Shown in pieces: positions 1 through 10,746 of a stretch of 64,000 nucleotides of DNA (positions are counted from its first letter, which is position 1; each line of letters begins with the position of its first letter). Source of the stretch: Pycnococcus provasolii (lineage: Eukaryota > Chlorophyta > Pseudoscourfieldiophyceae > Pseudoscourfieldiales). The notes beneath the pieces are model-generated. The model saw nothing but the letters and a program-made list of their open reading frames with translations, did not search any database and was not told the DNA's origin. Made by a program: the position numbers and the translations under genes. The stretch covers positions 310,001 through 374,000 of the forward strand of contig CP150585.1 of the NCBI GenBank assembly GCA_049487715.1, written 5' to 3'.

Positions 1-103
1 GTATGCGCACGTTACACGAGGTGGTCAGAATCCGTTGACTCCTTCTTGTTCTTGGGACGTACTGTATTTCAATTTCGGTCAACGTCCTGCGTTTGAGCGT
101 TTC

Positions 104-3100
104 ATGCTCGCGTTTCATTCTCGTTTCGCGACGTGTTCCAAAATGAAAGCCATGTCGGCGGCGTCCGGGTCCCTTCACGTGGCGGAAGACTCCGAAGAAG
201 ACTCCACACCTTCTGTGGTGGTGGTATCCGATTTGACTTTACTGAGTGTCCCAGGAGATGCGTCATGTGCGTCTGTATTGGTCTCGCGACATATTCAAAA
301 ACACATGTACACGCGTGTAGGACCGATCCTCATCGCAGTGAACCCGTTCGCGCCTTTGAAGCCCTTGCCACCTCTCCCCTCCGCGCTCCGCCTCTTCGGA
401 TGACGATTCAAACGACGGGCCAGCGACAGGTGCTAGTGGTGGAGGACTCTACACGCCGGCCATTGCCGCGCTATACGCGACAGCCGCTTCCGCGGACGGA
501 GGGGCGACGTTCCTGCCGCCGCACGTGTTCGCTGTCGCGGCGTCTGCAATGAGGGCGCTGTCGTCCGCAGGGACGGGGGAACCGCAGGTGATTATTGTCG
601 CAGGAGAGAGCGGCGCAGGAAAAACGGAAGCTTGCAGGCAAGTCATGCAGTTCGTCTGCCTTCGCTCCAAGACGGACACATCATCGTCGTCCGCTTCAGC
701 AAGCTCGACGCGGCCTTCCACGCCGCGCTCGAAAGTCAACGTGCGCCGAACGGAGGTGCTGTCAGAGCTGCTGATGCGCAGCTCGCCACTGCTCGAGGGA
801 TTCGGAAACGCAACGACGAGGCGAAACCGAAATAGCAGCCGATTTGGAAAGTTCATGGTGCTCTCCATCGACCGCACGCGCTTCGGAGTTCACAGCGCGC
901 AGATCGACACATACCTCCTCGAGAAGTGGAGGGTGGCGCGCGTGCGTGCTGGCTCTGACTCCACGTACCACGTGTTTCACTACCTTCTCGCCGGCGCCGA
1001 CGAAGAGTACAGGCGAGCTTGGCACCTGCCTCCACGAGCCTCCACGTCGGGAAAGCCGCCGGAGGATGCATTCCGCTACACCAGAGGAACGGCGTCGGCT
1101 CGTCACGGCGGCCCGGAAGCGGATGCAGCTGGGCTCGCGGAGATTCGAGACGCTCTCGCCGTCGCGTGCGTGTCCACCGAAGAAGTGACCATCGTCACGC
1201 AGCTCATCGCCGCAATCCTTCACCTCGGCAACGTCGCATTCTACGAGGACGAGGATGCGGGATGCGCGCGAACAATCGGCTACACGCCGTCGTCGCCGGC
1301 GTCGCCGGATACGTCGACACGCCAACGAACAGCCACTAAGGATGGCAGCGAAAGCCAAAAGACGGACGAGTTTGCGGTGATGGCTGACGGGAAGTCCGCC
1401 GTCGAGGTGGCTGCGGAACTGCTTGGCGTGGAAGCTGACAGGCTCGCCACGGCACTCGTGACGAAGACGGTTGTCGCTGGACGAGGCGGTGGACGCGGGC
1501 GAGGATCCATGCATCAGCAGAAATTGTCCACCAGCCAAGCCGAGGTGAGCCGCGACTCGCTCGCGTGTGCCATGTACCAGCGCCTCTTCTCGTGGGTTGT
1601 CGCCTCTATCAACCGCGCCGCCTCCACCGAGGCTTCTAGCGTTGGCGCCGGCGAAGCGTCGAACACCGCGTGGCTCGCGCGTCTGTCGATTCTAGACATC
1701 TACGGCTTTGAGGTTTTCCCCGAGAACGAGTTCAACCAGCTCTGCATCAACTACGTGAATGAGAAGCTGCAGCAGATCTTTGTCGAGCGAACGCTTCGTG
1801 CGGAGCAGGAAGAGTACGCAAGGGAGGGTATCCCTTGGGAGCATGTAGACTACTTCGACAACGCCGGCGTGTGCGAGCTTCTCGAAGGGACAACGCCAAA
1901 GGCACCATCAATACTTGCACTCCTTGACGAGCAGTGTGCCTTCTCTAGCGCCACGCCCGACGCGTGGGTTCGATCGCTGAACTCAGGGCTCGGATCGAGC
2001 TCATTCCTTCGCATGCCCAAGGGTGACCGCGCAACCAGCTTCACCGTCGTGCACTACGCCGGCCACGTCTCGTACGACGCCTCCGGCTTCATCGAGGCAA
2101 ATCGTGACACGCTTAATCCTGATCTCGTCGAGGTTGCCTTGGAAAGTCGATTTCCTTTCGTATGCGCGCTATTTGCGGATGCCGCCGAAGCTTCGAGGAG
2201 TGGCAAGCGACCTCCTAGTGCAGGATCGCAGTTCCGTCTGCAGGTACAGGGCCTCGCGAAGACGCTTCGAGCATCCGAGCCTCACTATATCAGGTGCATC
2301 AAGCCGAATGCGGAAGCGGCGCCTGCGCCGAAGGTTGATCGCAACATGATTCTAGAGCAGGTGCGACACCTTGGCATCGCGGAAAATACCAGGCTTAGGC
2401 AAGGGGGCTATGCCCTGCGCATTCCCTACTCAGCATTTCGCCAGCGCTTTGGCGTTCTGCTTTCCACGTCAACGACATCCTCTTCGACGAAAGAGCTCTG
2501 CCGGATCATCTGCATGCAGCCGCGCGAGACGGCGCCAAACGAAGCACCTCCGCCTCGCTTCGTCGAGAACGAGGGATTTCGAATGGGTGCGACGAAAATA
2601 TTCATTCGCCGCGCTGCGGACGTGCAGGCACTCGAGGCGGCACGCATTTCACGTCAGGAAAGATTGATCACTGCACTGCAGGCATACCAGAGGGCTAAGA
2701 TATACCGTAAGCGCTTTCTACAGAAGCGCGCTTGCGCCATTGGAATCCAGGCGACAATGCGCCGTTTGCTGGCACAGCGTTACGCGCACAAGCGCAGAGC
2801 CACGATCAAGCTACTTCAGGACTATGCTCGTGTGAAGGCGGCACGAGTGTACTTTTTGAAGTGGCGTCGTGCGATCCGCACGATGCAGCGTCACACTCGA
2901 TTTTGGATCCTTCGCGGTCGGTGCCGCAAGCACATCGGTCTGATGATTCGCATTCAGGTACGTAGTCGTTCTTCTTCGTCTTTGTTTCTTTTTTACGTGA
3001 TGTGCACATTTCGTAGTCCAATATTTTGGCGCGCGTAGTATGAGTTTGGTTGTTTTCGTCTTTAGTTGGTTTTCTTTTATTTCATCGCCGTTAGTGAGAG

Positions 3101-4923
3101 GTGCGTTGCCTTGCCTTGTCTCAGTAGAGCTAGAAAAAAACAATCCAATGTGTTGGAAATCTTACACAGTACATTCATCCCCATTTTACAAATCAAAAAC
3201 ACAGGCGCGTGCGCGAAAGGTGAATTGCCGACGTCGTTACGTGAGCGATCGCTCTGCGATCATACGTGCGCAATCTTTCGCACGCACGAGGATCCAGAGA
3301 CGCCAATTCTTGCGTGCGAAGGTCGCGCTGAGTCGCCTCAGTGCAACGCACCGAGCTCGCGTGCAGCGTAGAAAATATCTAACTGACCGCCATCTCATCA
3401 TACGCACGCAGGCCATTGCTAAGCAGGGTATCGCCACAAGGCGTCTGAATGCGAGCCGTGCCGCGGTTACGCGCATCTCAGCTTCGGCGCGTGGATTGAT
3501 GGCTCGCAAGGAGTATCGCCGCACGCGTCGCTCCGTCGTTTACCTACAGGCTTGTGAGAAGCGCAATGCGCAGAGAAGGCGCTACGAGCATACGCGTGCT
3601 TGCATTTCAAGGCTTGCGGCAACGCGCAAGGCTATCGTGCAGCGTCGCGCTTTCGTACGTGACATGGCTGTCTGCGTGTGGATGCAGGCGTGCCTGCGGC
3701 GTACGCTGTACAGGAGGAGGTACCGTCATCTCATGGAAACGATTGAGAGACTGCAGGCGAATGCGCGCGGATTTTTGGCACGCCAGGCTTACCGCCACGA
3801 CGTCGCGTGCATGGTGGGACTGCAGGCACGCTACCGCGGGAATCAGGACCGCCGTTACGCTAATCATCGCCGCGACTGCCTTAAGGTGGTGCGATGCGTC
3901 GCGAAGGTCCTTCTCTTCGTTGTTCGGATGAGCTGGCGCCGCAAGGAGCTGCAGCGTCGAATGGAACTTGAAGAGCTTCGGCGCTTGGAGCATGCAATGC
4001 AGAAGAGAGTTCGGAGGCTGCGTGATGGCTGGCATTTGCTCTGCGACAAGCTTCGTGCGGATCCCGTACTGCGTGCGAGCGTGAGCATGAACCACACGGT
4101 GACCAGTATGACGATCAACAGCACGAAGGCAAAGGCGTGTGGCCTATCGGGGATGTGCTGGACCATCGCACCCCACCATGCTAGCCTCAAGAGCTTGTTG
4201 CCCAAAACGTTCGCGGAGGACTCCGTTCAGATGAATGTCGGATTTTATGACAAAGTGAATCATGTTGGAGTTGCGTCGAGTGCGTCGAGGACAAAGACGA
4301 TGACGAGTTCATCGTCTCGAATCATGCTGTGCATAAACAAGCTCGCCCTGGATAATTTGATTGGCACGCTGGGAGAGGAGTCGGCGGAGGAATTCGCGGC
4401 ATCATTTTCTCCTCAGCCAAGGTCGGCAGCGAGGCAGCAAATTCGCCGCCAAATCCCCGCAGACGATGGTGGTGATTCGCGTCGTCCTACCACACCTCGC
4501 CGCCTACGTGCGGACGAGGTGGCACCGGAGGAGGCGCACTACTTGCCTCTCGCACCATATCAGAGGATAGCCAAAGGCGCAGGATCGTCGTGGGAATCGC
4601 CCCTGCAGAGAGACTCTGCGAGAAAGGAAGTCATCCGTGAACGCGGTAGACGGCACGCCGAGGGACTGCAGTTGAGCAGTATGGACTCGCCGAGCAGTGC
4701 ACTCGCTCCTAATCTGTTTCGCTGGAGTGGTTTGACACACGCTGGCGCTCCAGATTCCCCTCCTTCTTTTTTGGCGTCTCCCCAACCAACCACGCCAGCT
4801 GGTGCGGGGAGGATGATGGGTAGAAGCCCTGGTGGAGTGAAGCTCAATAAGGGGACACCTACACCGAAGCTGTGGAGCGAAAATGGATCGAAGCAGCAAC
4901 AACAACGCCGACGCGCGTATTGA
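104..4923 (+). CDS. Myosin heavy chain with very long IQ (light-chain-binding) neck
   Basis: Actin-based motor ATPase. The P-loop GESGAGKT is at 603-626, switch I (NRNSSRFGKF) near 821-855, switch II (LDIYGFEVF) at 1692-1718, and the actin-binding strand PHYIRCIKPN near 2280-2310. The motor is followed by about 14-15 IQ-like repeats (x-L/I-Q-A-x4-R-x4-RR-Y/F) spaced 23-25 residues apart, from about 2660 to 3960. The tail of about 320 residues is Ser/Arg-rich, with no clear coiled coil or globular cargo domain. The coding sequence is split by an intron at 2958-3204. The N-terminus is short, without an SH3-like domain. Candidate start ATGs are at 104, 143 and 152, and the frame is open to the window edge, so the gene may begin upstream. 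The reading frame changes between about 357 and 401 with no GT-AG intron to explain it. The myosin family is certain; the class is not assigned. The 3' end converges on the glycosyltransferase gene. Confidence 0.9.
2958..3204 (+). other. Spliceosomal intron in the myosin gene
   Basis: The donor is GTACGT directly after the codons for IRIQ, and the acceptor is ACACAG before the codons for ARARK. The 247-bp intron is phase 0 and joins two open frames without loss. It interrupts one IQ motif between the conserved Gln and the following Ala. The frame before it reads into a stop at 3036-3038, and the downstream frame is meaningless before 3205, so splicing is required. Confidence 0.88.
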
Positions 4924-5112
4924 GGAGGAGGAGGAGGAGGAGGACGTAGGAAGTTGATTATTACTTGTAGTAGTGTATTATTGATTTTTCTAAGATTGCT
5001 CATTCCCCCTACGTAGAGTAGTACTACCGAAAGGAGTTCAATTTGTGGGAAAAGGCGTTTGCTGTGGTGTTTGTTGGAGTTGAGGCTTGCACTATTGTAC
5101 ACATTGAAGACA
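4924..5112. other. Convergent 3' intergenic region (myosin / glycosyltransferase)
   Basis: This short AT-richer spacer lies between two convergent stop codons. It begins with a GAG/GGA trinucleotide run right after the myosin stop. It presumably contains both 3' UTRs. No further gene is seen. Confidence 0.6.
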
Positions 5113-6740
5113 TTACAATTTTTTTGGTGGAGTCGCGCGCAAGACACTGATATGCCACGTGCGACTGCGCAACGCGCGCGCAACAAGAATCGGTATATAC
5201 ATCAACAAACGCAGCGACATTGAGATGTCGCCGCCGCTGGTACCCAGTGGTCCCGCATACCTAAAAAAATAAAGGCATGCGGTGACGCCAGCAACCGCGA
5301 ACGGCGTGCTCCTATTTATGACCGCGAGCGGCACGCCCCAACTGAAATACCAGAAGTGGACAACCGGACTGCAACAAAGCAACATGAGCAGCAAATCCTC
5401 AGCCACGAGCGGGAGTCGCTCGAGCGCTCGGCGCTCGTTTGCAGCCATCGATGTGCCCCTCGCGACGAGCATGCGACGCCAGCGGCGAAAGCACCACGCG
5501 AGCTCGTGCAGTCCAAGCATGCCGCCTCCAATTATGAATGGGACCGCCCACACTGCGTTGTGCGGACTCCCCACAAGCCCCTGACATAAAGCCGGGAGAA
5601 ACGACGCGACATGCGCCGTCGCAACCCACGCCGCGCCGTCGACGGCTGCAGGACGCACGGCAAACTCTCCATTGCTTATCCAAACAAAAAGCGCCGCATA
5701 CGCGAGAAGCGGCCCAGCCACAAATAGCCCAATCGCACACGCGGCGCGCATCGCACTTCGTCGCACACAGTGCGCCCTAACACGCCTCTCGCCAATCGCC
5801 CGCACCAGCATCGCGCCGTACGCGCTTGCAGGCGCGGCAATCATTGCCATCATCGAGTACAGGGCTGCGAACGGCGCGAAAATCACGGGAACCCACTTCA
5901 CCGCGCAAGCCAAACCGAGCAGTGCGCACACGGGAGGCCACATGTGCGGATCGGCGCGGCGGCGCGGGTGCGGTCCAGGCGCGCACGCGAGCATGGCCGA
6001 CGTAATGAAGAGTACCATGAGCGAGTCGACGTGTCCACCGCTCGCCACGGCGAGTAGAACGAGCGGGCACCACGCGTACGTGAGTGCGCGCGCCGGCCCG
6101 AAGCGGCGCTCGAGCATCCAGGCTGTGGCAACGTCCGCGAGCGTGAGGATGAGGCGCATCAGGAGCGGCGATGGCGCGATGGCGGCGACCGACGCGAAAA
6201 GGAGGTGAGCGAGCGGGCCATAGACGCTGGATGTCGTCGGGTGATTCACGCCTCGGAAGATGCGATCGCGCCATATGGTTGGTGCCGCCGCGAATGTGGA
6301 GTCGCCTTGCGTGACAAGCTTGGTCATCGCCGACGGCGCGGTGCCCATTGGCGATACACCGTACGTGTTAACGAGCAGTCCTTCGAACAGGTAGCGGTTG
6401 ATGTCGTCGCCTGGGAGTGCGGCATCTGGTGGCGTGCACAGTGCAAGCATGCGCGTAAGCCCTGCAACGAGCCAGAAGTTTGTGGCGCTGACAGCGTTGG
6501 GATTTCTCCTTGCGATGACGGATGCGATGATATACCCCACGATGCACGCCGCGACGCCAATCAGGAAGCGTTGGAGGGGGGTTGTGGTGCTTCCACTTCG
6601 CTGAGGTGGCAGCGCATTTCCGGTGGCATCGAGATTCGCGCTGAAGACGGTCGTGCCGACGACGAGCAGGATGGCGGAGAGGTGAAGGAGGGCTGCTACT
6701 GGTGGCTGTGGTGGCATTGGCGTGGTGACGACTTCCTTCT

Positions 6741-6771
<31 letters not shown>

Positions 6772-7773
6772 TTTGCCTTCTTGCGATGGCGGTGTGGCGT
6801 CGACGATGGCGCTGGCGACACGGCGTGCGTAGTGCGTGAATACTGTGGTGAGTATGATGCGTCCCGCCTCGAACGATCCTCTGATGGATCCCGATATTTT
6901 CGTGACACCCGCGCGTCGGTGCGTGTACGTGACGGGCACTTCCACGAGAATCAGTTTTGGCACTTCTTCTTCTGTGGTGAGCAGTGCCTGTATCGCCTTG
7001 ATTGACATTTCCACGGTCCATCCGAAGCTTCTGTCTTCCATGTTTAAGCACGTCGAGGAGAAGGCTTGCAGAGGTACAAGTCTCAGCGGTCCCAGGTCTG
7101 TAAGGAACTTCAGCTTCTGCTGCATCGCCTCTGTCGTTGGCAGGAGTGGTGCGGCACCCCAGAGCGAGGAGATGATTTGGCACGCGAGCGCGTTCCCGAC
7201 GCGCTGAGGATACGTGAGCGCGAGTCGTCCAAGTGGCGTCGCTGTTCGGTCGCCGACGACGAGAAGCAGAGGTTGTTGTTGTTGTTGTTGTTGAGTTTCC
7301 ACGTCGTGGCTGCTGCTGCTGGTGCTGCGAAGAAGGAATTGGTTGGATACAAAGGAAGCAGCTTGTATGAGTTTGGGTAGGTTGAGATCGACGAGGTCCT
7401 GTCCATCCGCCGCCGCGAACGCGACCCACTGTTCTTGTTGTTGGTTGGTACCCGTATGAGAAGATACCTTCTGGTCCAAGATGTGCATGATCCCCGCGTG
7501 CACCGCCGCGCCATACCCTCGCGGCGGGTGGGAAATGTACGAGAGATTGCTATTCCCAGGTTCACGCTGAAGTGACCGCATGACTTGAAGCGAGTCGTCT
7601 GCGGATCCGTTGTCGACGAATAAGATTCGAACTGACGACAAGAATGATGATGATGATGATGGCTGCTCACCGGAACCAACTCCACTCCATGAACTCCATG
7701 AATGTAAGTTTTGCGATTCATTCAAGACGGGGACGATCAAGGTAACCTTCATGGGACTCGTCATCATGAACAT
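5113..7773 (-). CDS. GT2 glycosyltransferase fused to a polytopic GT-C-like glycosyltransferase
   Basis: The 886-residue protein starts at an ATG at 7773. Residues 8-330 form a dolichol-phosphate-mannose-synthase-like GT2 domain: LIVPVLNES, VDNGSADDS (about 53-61) and AADGQDLVDL (about 121-130, the D-x-D-type metal/nucleotide-sugar region). From about residue 350 there are roughly ten hydrophobic segments. The luminal motifs GDDINRYLFEG (about 454) and GGHVDSLMVLF (about 575) resemble GT-C enzymes of the GT87/MptB type, which use polyprenyl-phosphate sugars. The inferred role is to make a lipid-linked sugar and use it in one polypeptide, in the ER or another endomembrane. Acceptor and sugar are unknown. 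Low-complexity Gln (about 165) and Asp (about 335) runs are encoded by trinucleotide repeats. No intron is evident. Confidence 0.75.
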
Positions 7774-7992
7774 GAAAGAATCGACCTATTAATAGAGCAG
7801 TTACCTTTTGAGAAGACTAAATTATTTTATTTCACAAAGGTTATAACACAGGCATTTAAATGTGACACATATATTTGTCAAAACGCCGAATATTCATTCA
7901 TGCGCATGCATCCAAAATGGGGCTTGATTCCCAGAGAGCATAATGGCCAAGGTTCCTGGAACTCGGGAAAACGTACGGAGAATACGGGCCGT

Positions 7993-8085
7993 ATTAGGGT
8001 ATTGGGTTAGGGTAGGGAGTACATCTAGGGTTAGGGTTACATCTAGGGTTACGTTACATCTAGGGTTAGGGTTATGGCGAAAGGT
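7993..8085 (+). repeat. Interstitial telomere-like TTAGGG tract
   Basis: Several TTAGGG or CTAGGGTTAGGG units are interspersed with TACATC spacers. The tract lies in the spacer between the divergent glycosyltransferase and mL45-like genes. Its degenerate, interrupted structure argues against a chromosome end. Confidence 0.7.
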
Positions 8086-8213
8086 TTATTAGGGCTATCT
8101 CCCGGGAACCCTATCCTTCTCGCTTGGGTATTGTGTGCGAAATCAAATCATTCCCCTGTGCCTGTATTGTTGTTGTGCTGTGCTGTGTCGTCGTCGGCGG
8201 CGGCGTATCCAGG

Positions 8214-9302
8214 ATGGCGATGTTGGCGACGCTTCTGAGAAGTTCTATAGGTAAGAACCCCTTAAAAGTCTTCAAGAATACTACCTGTATTAGTGGTGGC
8301 ATTACCCGTAGTGTCTCTTCTTTTGGATCTGTCTCTTCATATGAATCTTTTGGGCGTACATTTGGTGCGTTTTCGTCAATGCAGCCCCAGGGGGTTTCGA
8401 ACAAGTCTCGGAGGAACCTCACTGCAACTGCAGCTTTGCCTGCGTCATGTTCAGGCGGCTTACAAGCATCATCATTACCGGCATATACGCACACTTTCAA
8501 GCCGGTTTATGGTATGGGTAACCCTGCTCGCTCTTCACCGTGGTCTTCGGGTAAGTCTGGCTTGGGGTCTTCCACTTGCTTAGGTGTGCGTCATATGGCG
8601 ACGGACCCTCAGGCGCGGTGGCTGGAGCGCATTAATAGCATCGGCATGGTCGTCGAGCCTTACGAAATGCCAAAGCCGCCTCAACCGATCATGTCGTGGT
8701 TCACGCCCGCGGGATGGTCGGAACGAGCGACGCGTATGCGAAGTGCGTGGTTCAACAATACGGCGCTATTCACGCTCTGGCGACGCCTACCAGGCGGATT
8801 CGCGGACAGGCAGTTCAAGCTAACTGTGCTCGAGTCGTACAGCGAAATCTACAGAGCCATCGCACGCGGAAACCTCGCGCCCGTTCGACGACTCATCACA
8901 GACAAACAGTACGAGAAAATTATCAAGGAAATTCAAGCGAGGCGCGGGCGAGGCGTGCCTCCGCTCGTCTGGAACGCGGACTACGAGTCGAGCGACGCGC
9001 CGTGGGGCGCGTGCAGCATAGTTCGCGCGAGGGCGATGCCCATCATACCAGGTCGCATCGACACGACATACGCGCAGTTGACTGTGCGCGTCGCAAGCAA
9101 GCACCGCGTTCTCCCCGCGCCGAAGGCCACCGCACGCCATGCGAAGGGCGTTGACTCCGGCGTTGACTCCGCCGCCGCCGCGTCCGCCGCGGCTGTGGAG
9201 ACGTTCGTCGAGGACTTCTGGGTATTTGAAATAGCCGTCGGCGACGCCGTGCGTTCCAAGGAGAACTCGCGCTGGCGCTTGCTTGAGCGCTTGACTTTGT
9301 AA
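8214..9302 (+). CDS. Tim44-like domain mitochondrial protein, probably mL45-type ribosomal/inner-membrane protein
   Basis: The protein has 362 residues from the ATG at 8214. The frame is open upstream, but only from a non-ATG codon. The first 120 or so residues are rich in Ser, Thr, Arg and Gly with almost no acidic residues, as in a mitochondrial targeting peptide. From about residue 198 to the end the sequence fits the Tim44-like/mL45 fold. An early helix segment contains SYSEIYRAIARGNLAPVRRL. Strands follow, ending in FWVFEIAVGD and a closing WRLLERLTL strand. Members of this family sit at the matrix face of the inner membrane, as mL45 in the mitoribosome or Tim44 in the import motor. Length and the short C-terminal domain favour mL45 over Tim44. 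The stop is only 28 bp before an inverted-repeat element. Confidence 0.6.
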   Translation: MAMLATLLRSSIGKNPLKVFKNTTCISGGITRSVSSFGSVSSYESFGRTFGAFSSMQPQGVSNKSRRNLTATAALPASCSGGLQASSLPAYTHTFKPVYGMGNPARSSPWSSGKSGLGSSTCLGVRHMATDPQARWLERINSIGMVVEPYEMPKPPQPIMSWFTPAGWSERATRMRSAWFNNTALFTLWRRLPGGFADRQFKLTVLESYSEIYRAIARGNLAPVRRLITDKQYEKIIKEIQARRGRGVPPLVWNADYESSDAPWGACSIVRARAMPIIPGRIDTTYAQLTVRVASKHRVLPAPKATARHAKGVDSGVDSAAAASAAAVETFVEDFWVFEIAVGDAVRSKENSRWRLLERLTL

Positions 9303-9680
9303 AAACTTGACTTTGAGATTAAAAACATTTTATGACCGATTCCAGGCAAGCTTGCGGTGGCACCGTAAAAGCGAGTCGTTTTCACGGTCATTTGCAAGTT
9401 TTTGGCATGTCTTGAGAGGTCTTGGGGAGTTTTCCAGGCGCTTTTCAAGTTTTCTAGGAGTTTTTAGAGGTTTCAGCAAGGTTTCAGAGAGGGAACAACT
9501 CTCTGAAACGTGTGACGACGAAGCAAAACGCAGAATGACAAGGCACTCTGTTGACCGTGACACACCCAGAATCCAAGAAATGAAAGTTTTGTATGGACTA
9601 TGGGGAACGGTGTCTAACCCCTACACTGCAACGACTGTGCACTTCTCAGCAAAACTCTGACTTTTTCTGTGTTCCTCATT

Positions 9681-9730
9681 TCTTGCCGTTTCTGGCGATT
9701 TCTGGCGATTTCTGGCGATTTCTGGGAAAT
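9681..9730 (+). repeat. 10-bp direct repeats
   Basis: TTTCTGGCGA-type 10-mers occur in tandem (three exact copies at 9691-9720, with degenerate copies on each side) inside the 585-bp element. Confidence 0.8.
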
Positions 9731-9768
9731 TTTCCCCGTTGTGTTTGGTCGGGCAGAGCGAATTCGGT

Positions 9769-9847
9769 CGAATTCGACCGAATTCGACCGAATTCCATGG
9801 AATGTTGAGAGAATTCCATGGAATTCGGTCGAATTCGGTCGAATTCG
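9769..9847. repeat. Long near-perfect palindrome (35-bp arms, 9-bp loop)
   Basis: The arms 9769-9803 and 9813-9847 are exact reverse complements. They are built from repeated GAATTCGACC / GGTCGAATTC blocks plus CCATGG. Further copies of the same 10-mer lie on both flanks. In single-stranded DNA or RNA this would fold into a very stable hairpin. Confidence 0.85.
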
Positions 9848-9915
9848 ATGGAATTCGACCGAATTCGACTGAAAACGAGTTTAAAGCACTGCAAGCTTGC
9901 CTGGAATCGGTCATA

Positions 9916-10746
9916 CCGTGTAGCATATCGTCGTCCAGTCACGGTCGTGAGGGTGCGTATGTGTGTCATCACGTGCACCACTCTACTAAACGACGTTGGG
10001 AAAGGAAGCTCGGGCTACAGACTGCATGCAGCAAACCAAACGCACTGTACTGTATCGTGCACGAGGGTTTGTCGTGGCGAGGCCTTTCTTAGTACTACCA
10101 TTCCATCTGCCTATTCTCTCCCTCAGGATATTTTACTCGCAAGCCAAGCGACGTGAATTCCCAGGGTCCCTTAAGGCACGTTTCCACAAGGGACCGGACA
10201 GCCTTATAGAAGGGAGTTGTTTTTAATGTTTCGTTGCCCAAATGGAATGCCCAATCATTCTTCGTTCACCTACCTTTAAGGGCGCCCTAGCTAGGAGCAC
10301 AGTACTGGCACTGTGGCACAGTGCAACTACCTTTACAGTACATCTGCCTGGCAACGTGGCCTTTGTTTTTCTTTCTCACAAAGGGAAGGGGAGCGATCGT
10401 ACAGGTACATCGTACGGGGTGGGTGGGCCCCCGGATGCACACCAAACCAACCCCCTTGCCCCTTGCGTTGGGGACCCTTTGCCTTTGCGCGTCCTGCATT
10501 CCTGTGTCTCGTAGTACTACCCGGCCGGCCGGCGCCTTGCCTTGTCGTCCTGTCACCTGTGTCAAGTCCGGTCCGGACGCTTGTCGTTGTTGTTGTGCTT
10601 GTGTCCATTACTTGCCATCACTGCGCTCGCTGTCGTAGTGGCCTCGCTGTTGCTTGTGGAGTTCTTATCATAATTCATAACAGTACTGTGCTGTAACCTT
10701 AGTATCTTATCTTAGGGTGTCATACATATAGCAGTTGTACTGTGTG
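9916..10746. other. Intergenic region upstream of the 10.7-kb gene
   Basis: No coding signal or conserved motif was seen. Several short ORFs here have low-complexity, unconvincing translations. The region presumably contains the promoter and 5' UTR of the next gene. Confidence 0.5.

Larger units (their letters stand above)
9331..9915. mobile_element. Non-autonomous inverted-repeat element (MITE/foldback-like), 585 bp
   Basis: The ends are perfect 25-bp inverted repeats, 9331-9355 and 9891-9915, containing GACCGATTCCAGGCAAGC. The interior has no conserved ORF but carries short direct repeats and a long hairpin. No clear target-site duplication was found, so the true termini could extend slightly. 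Confidence 0.6.

Noticed and set aside
7993-8085. True chromosome end
   Set aside because: The tract is short, interrupted and flanked by genes on both sides.
9307-9981. Several ORFs of 70-117 codons on both strands
   Set aside because: They lie wholly inside the inverted-repeat element and its palindrome; translations are low-complexity Asn/Ser/Glu repeats.
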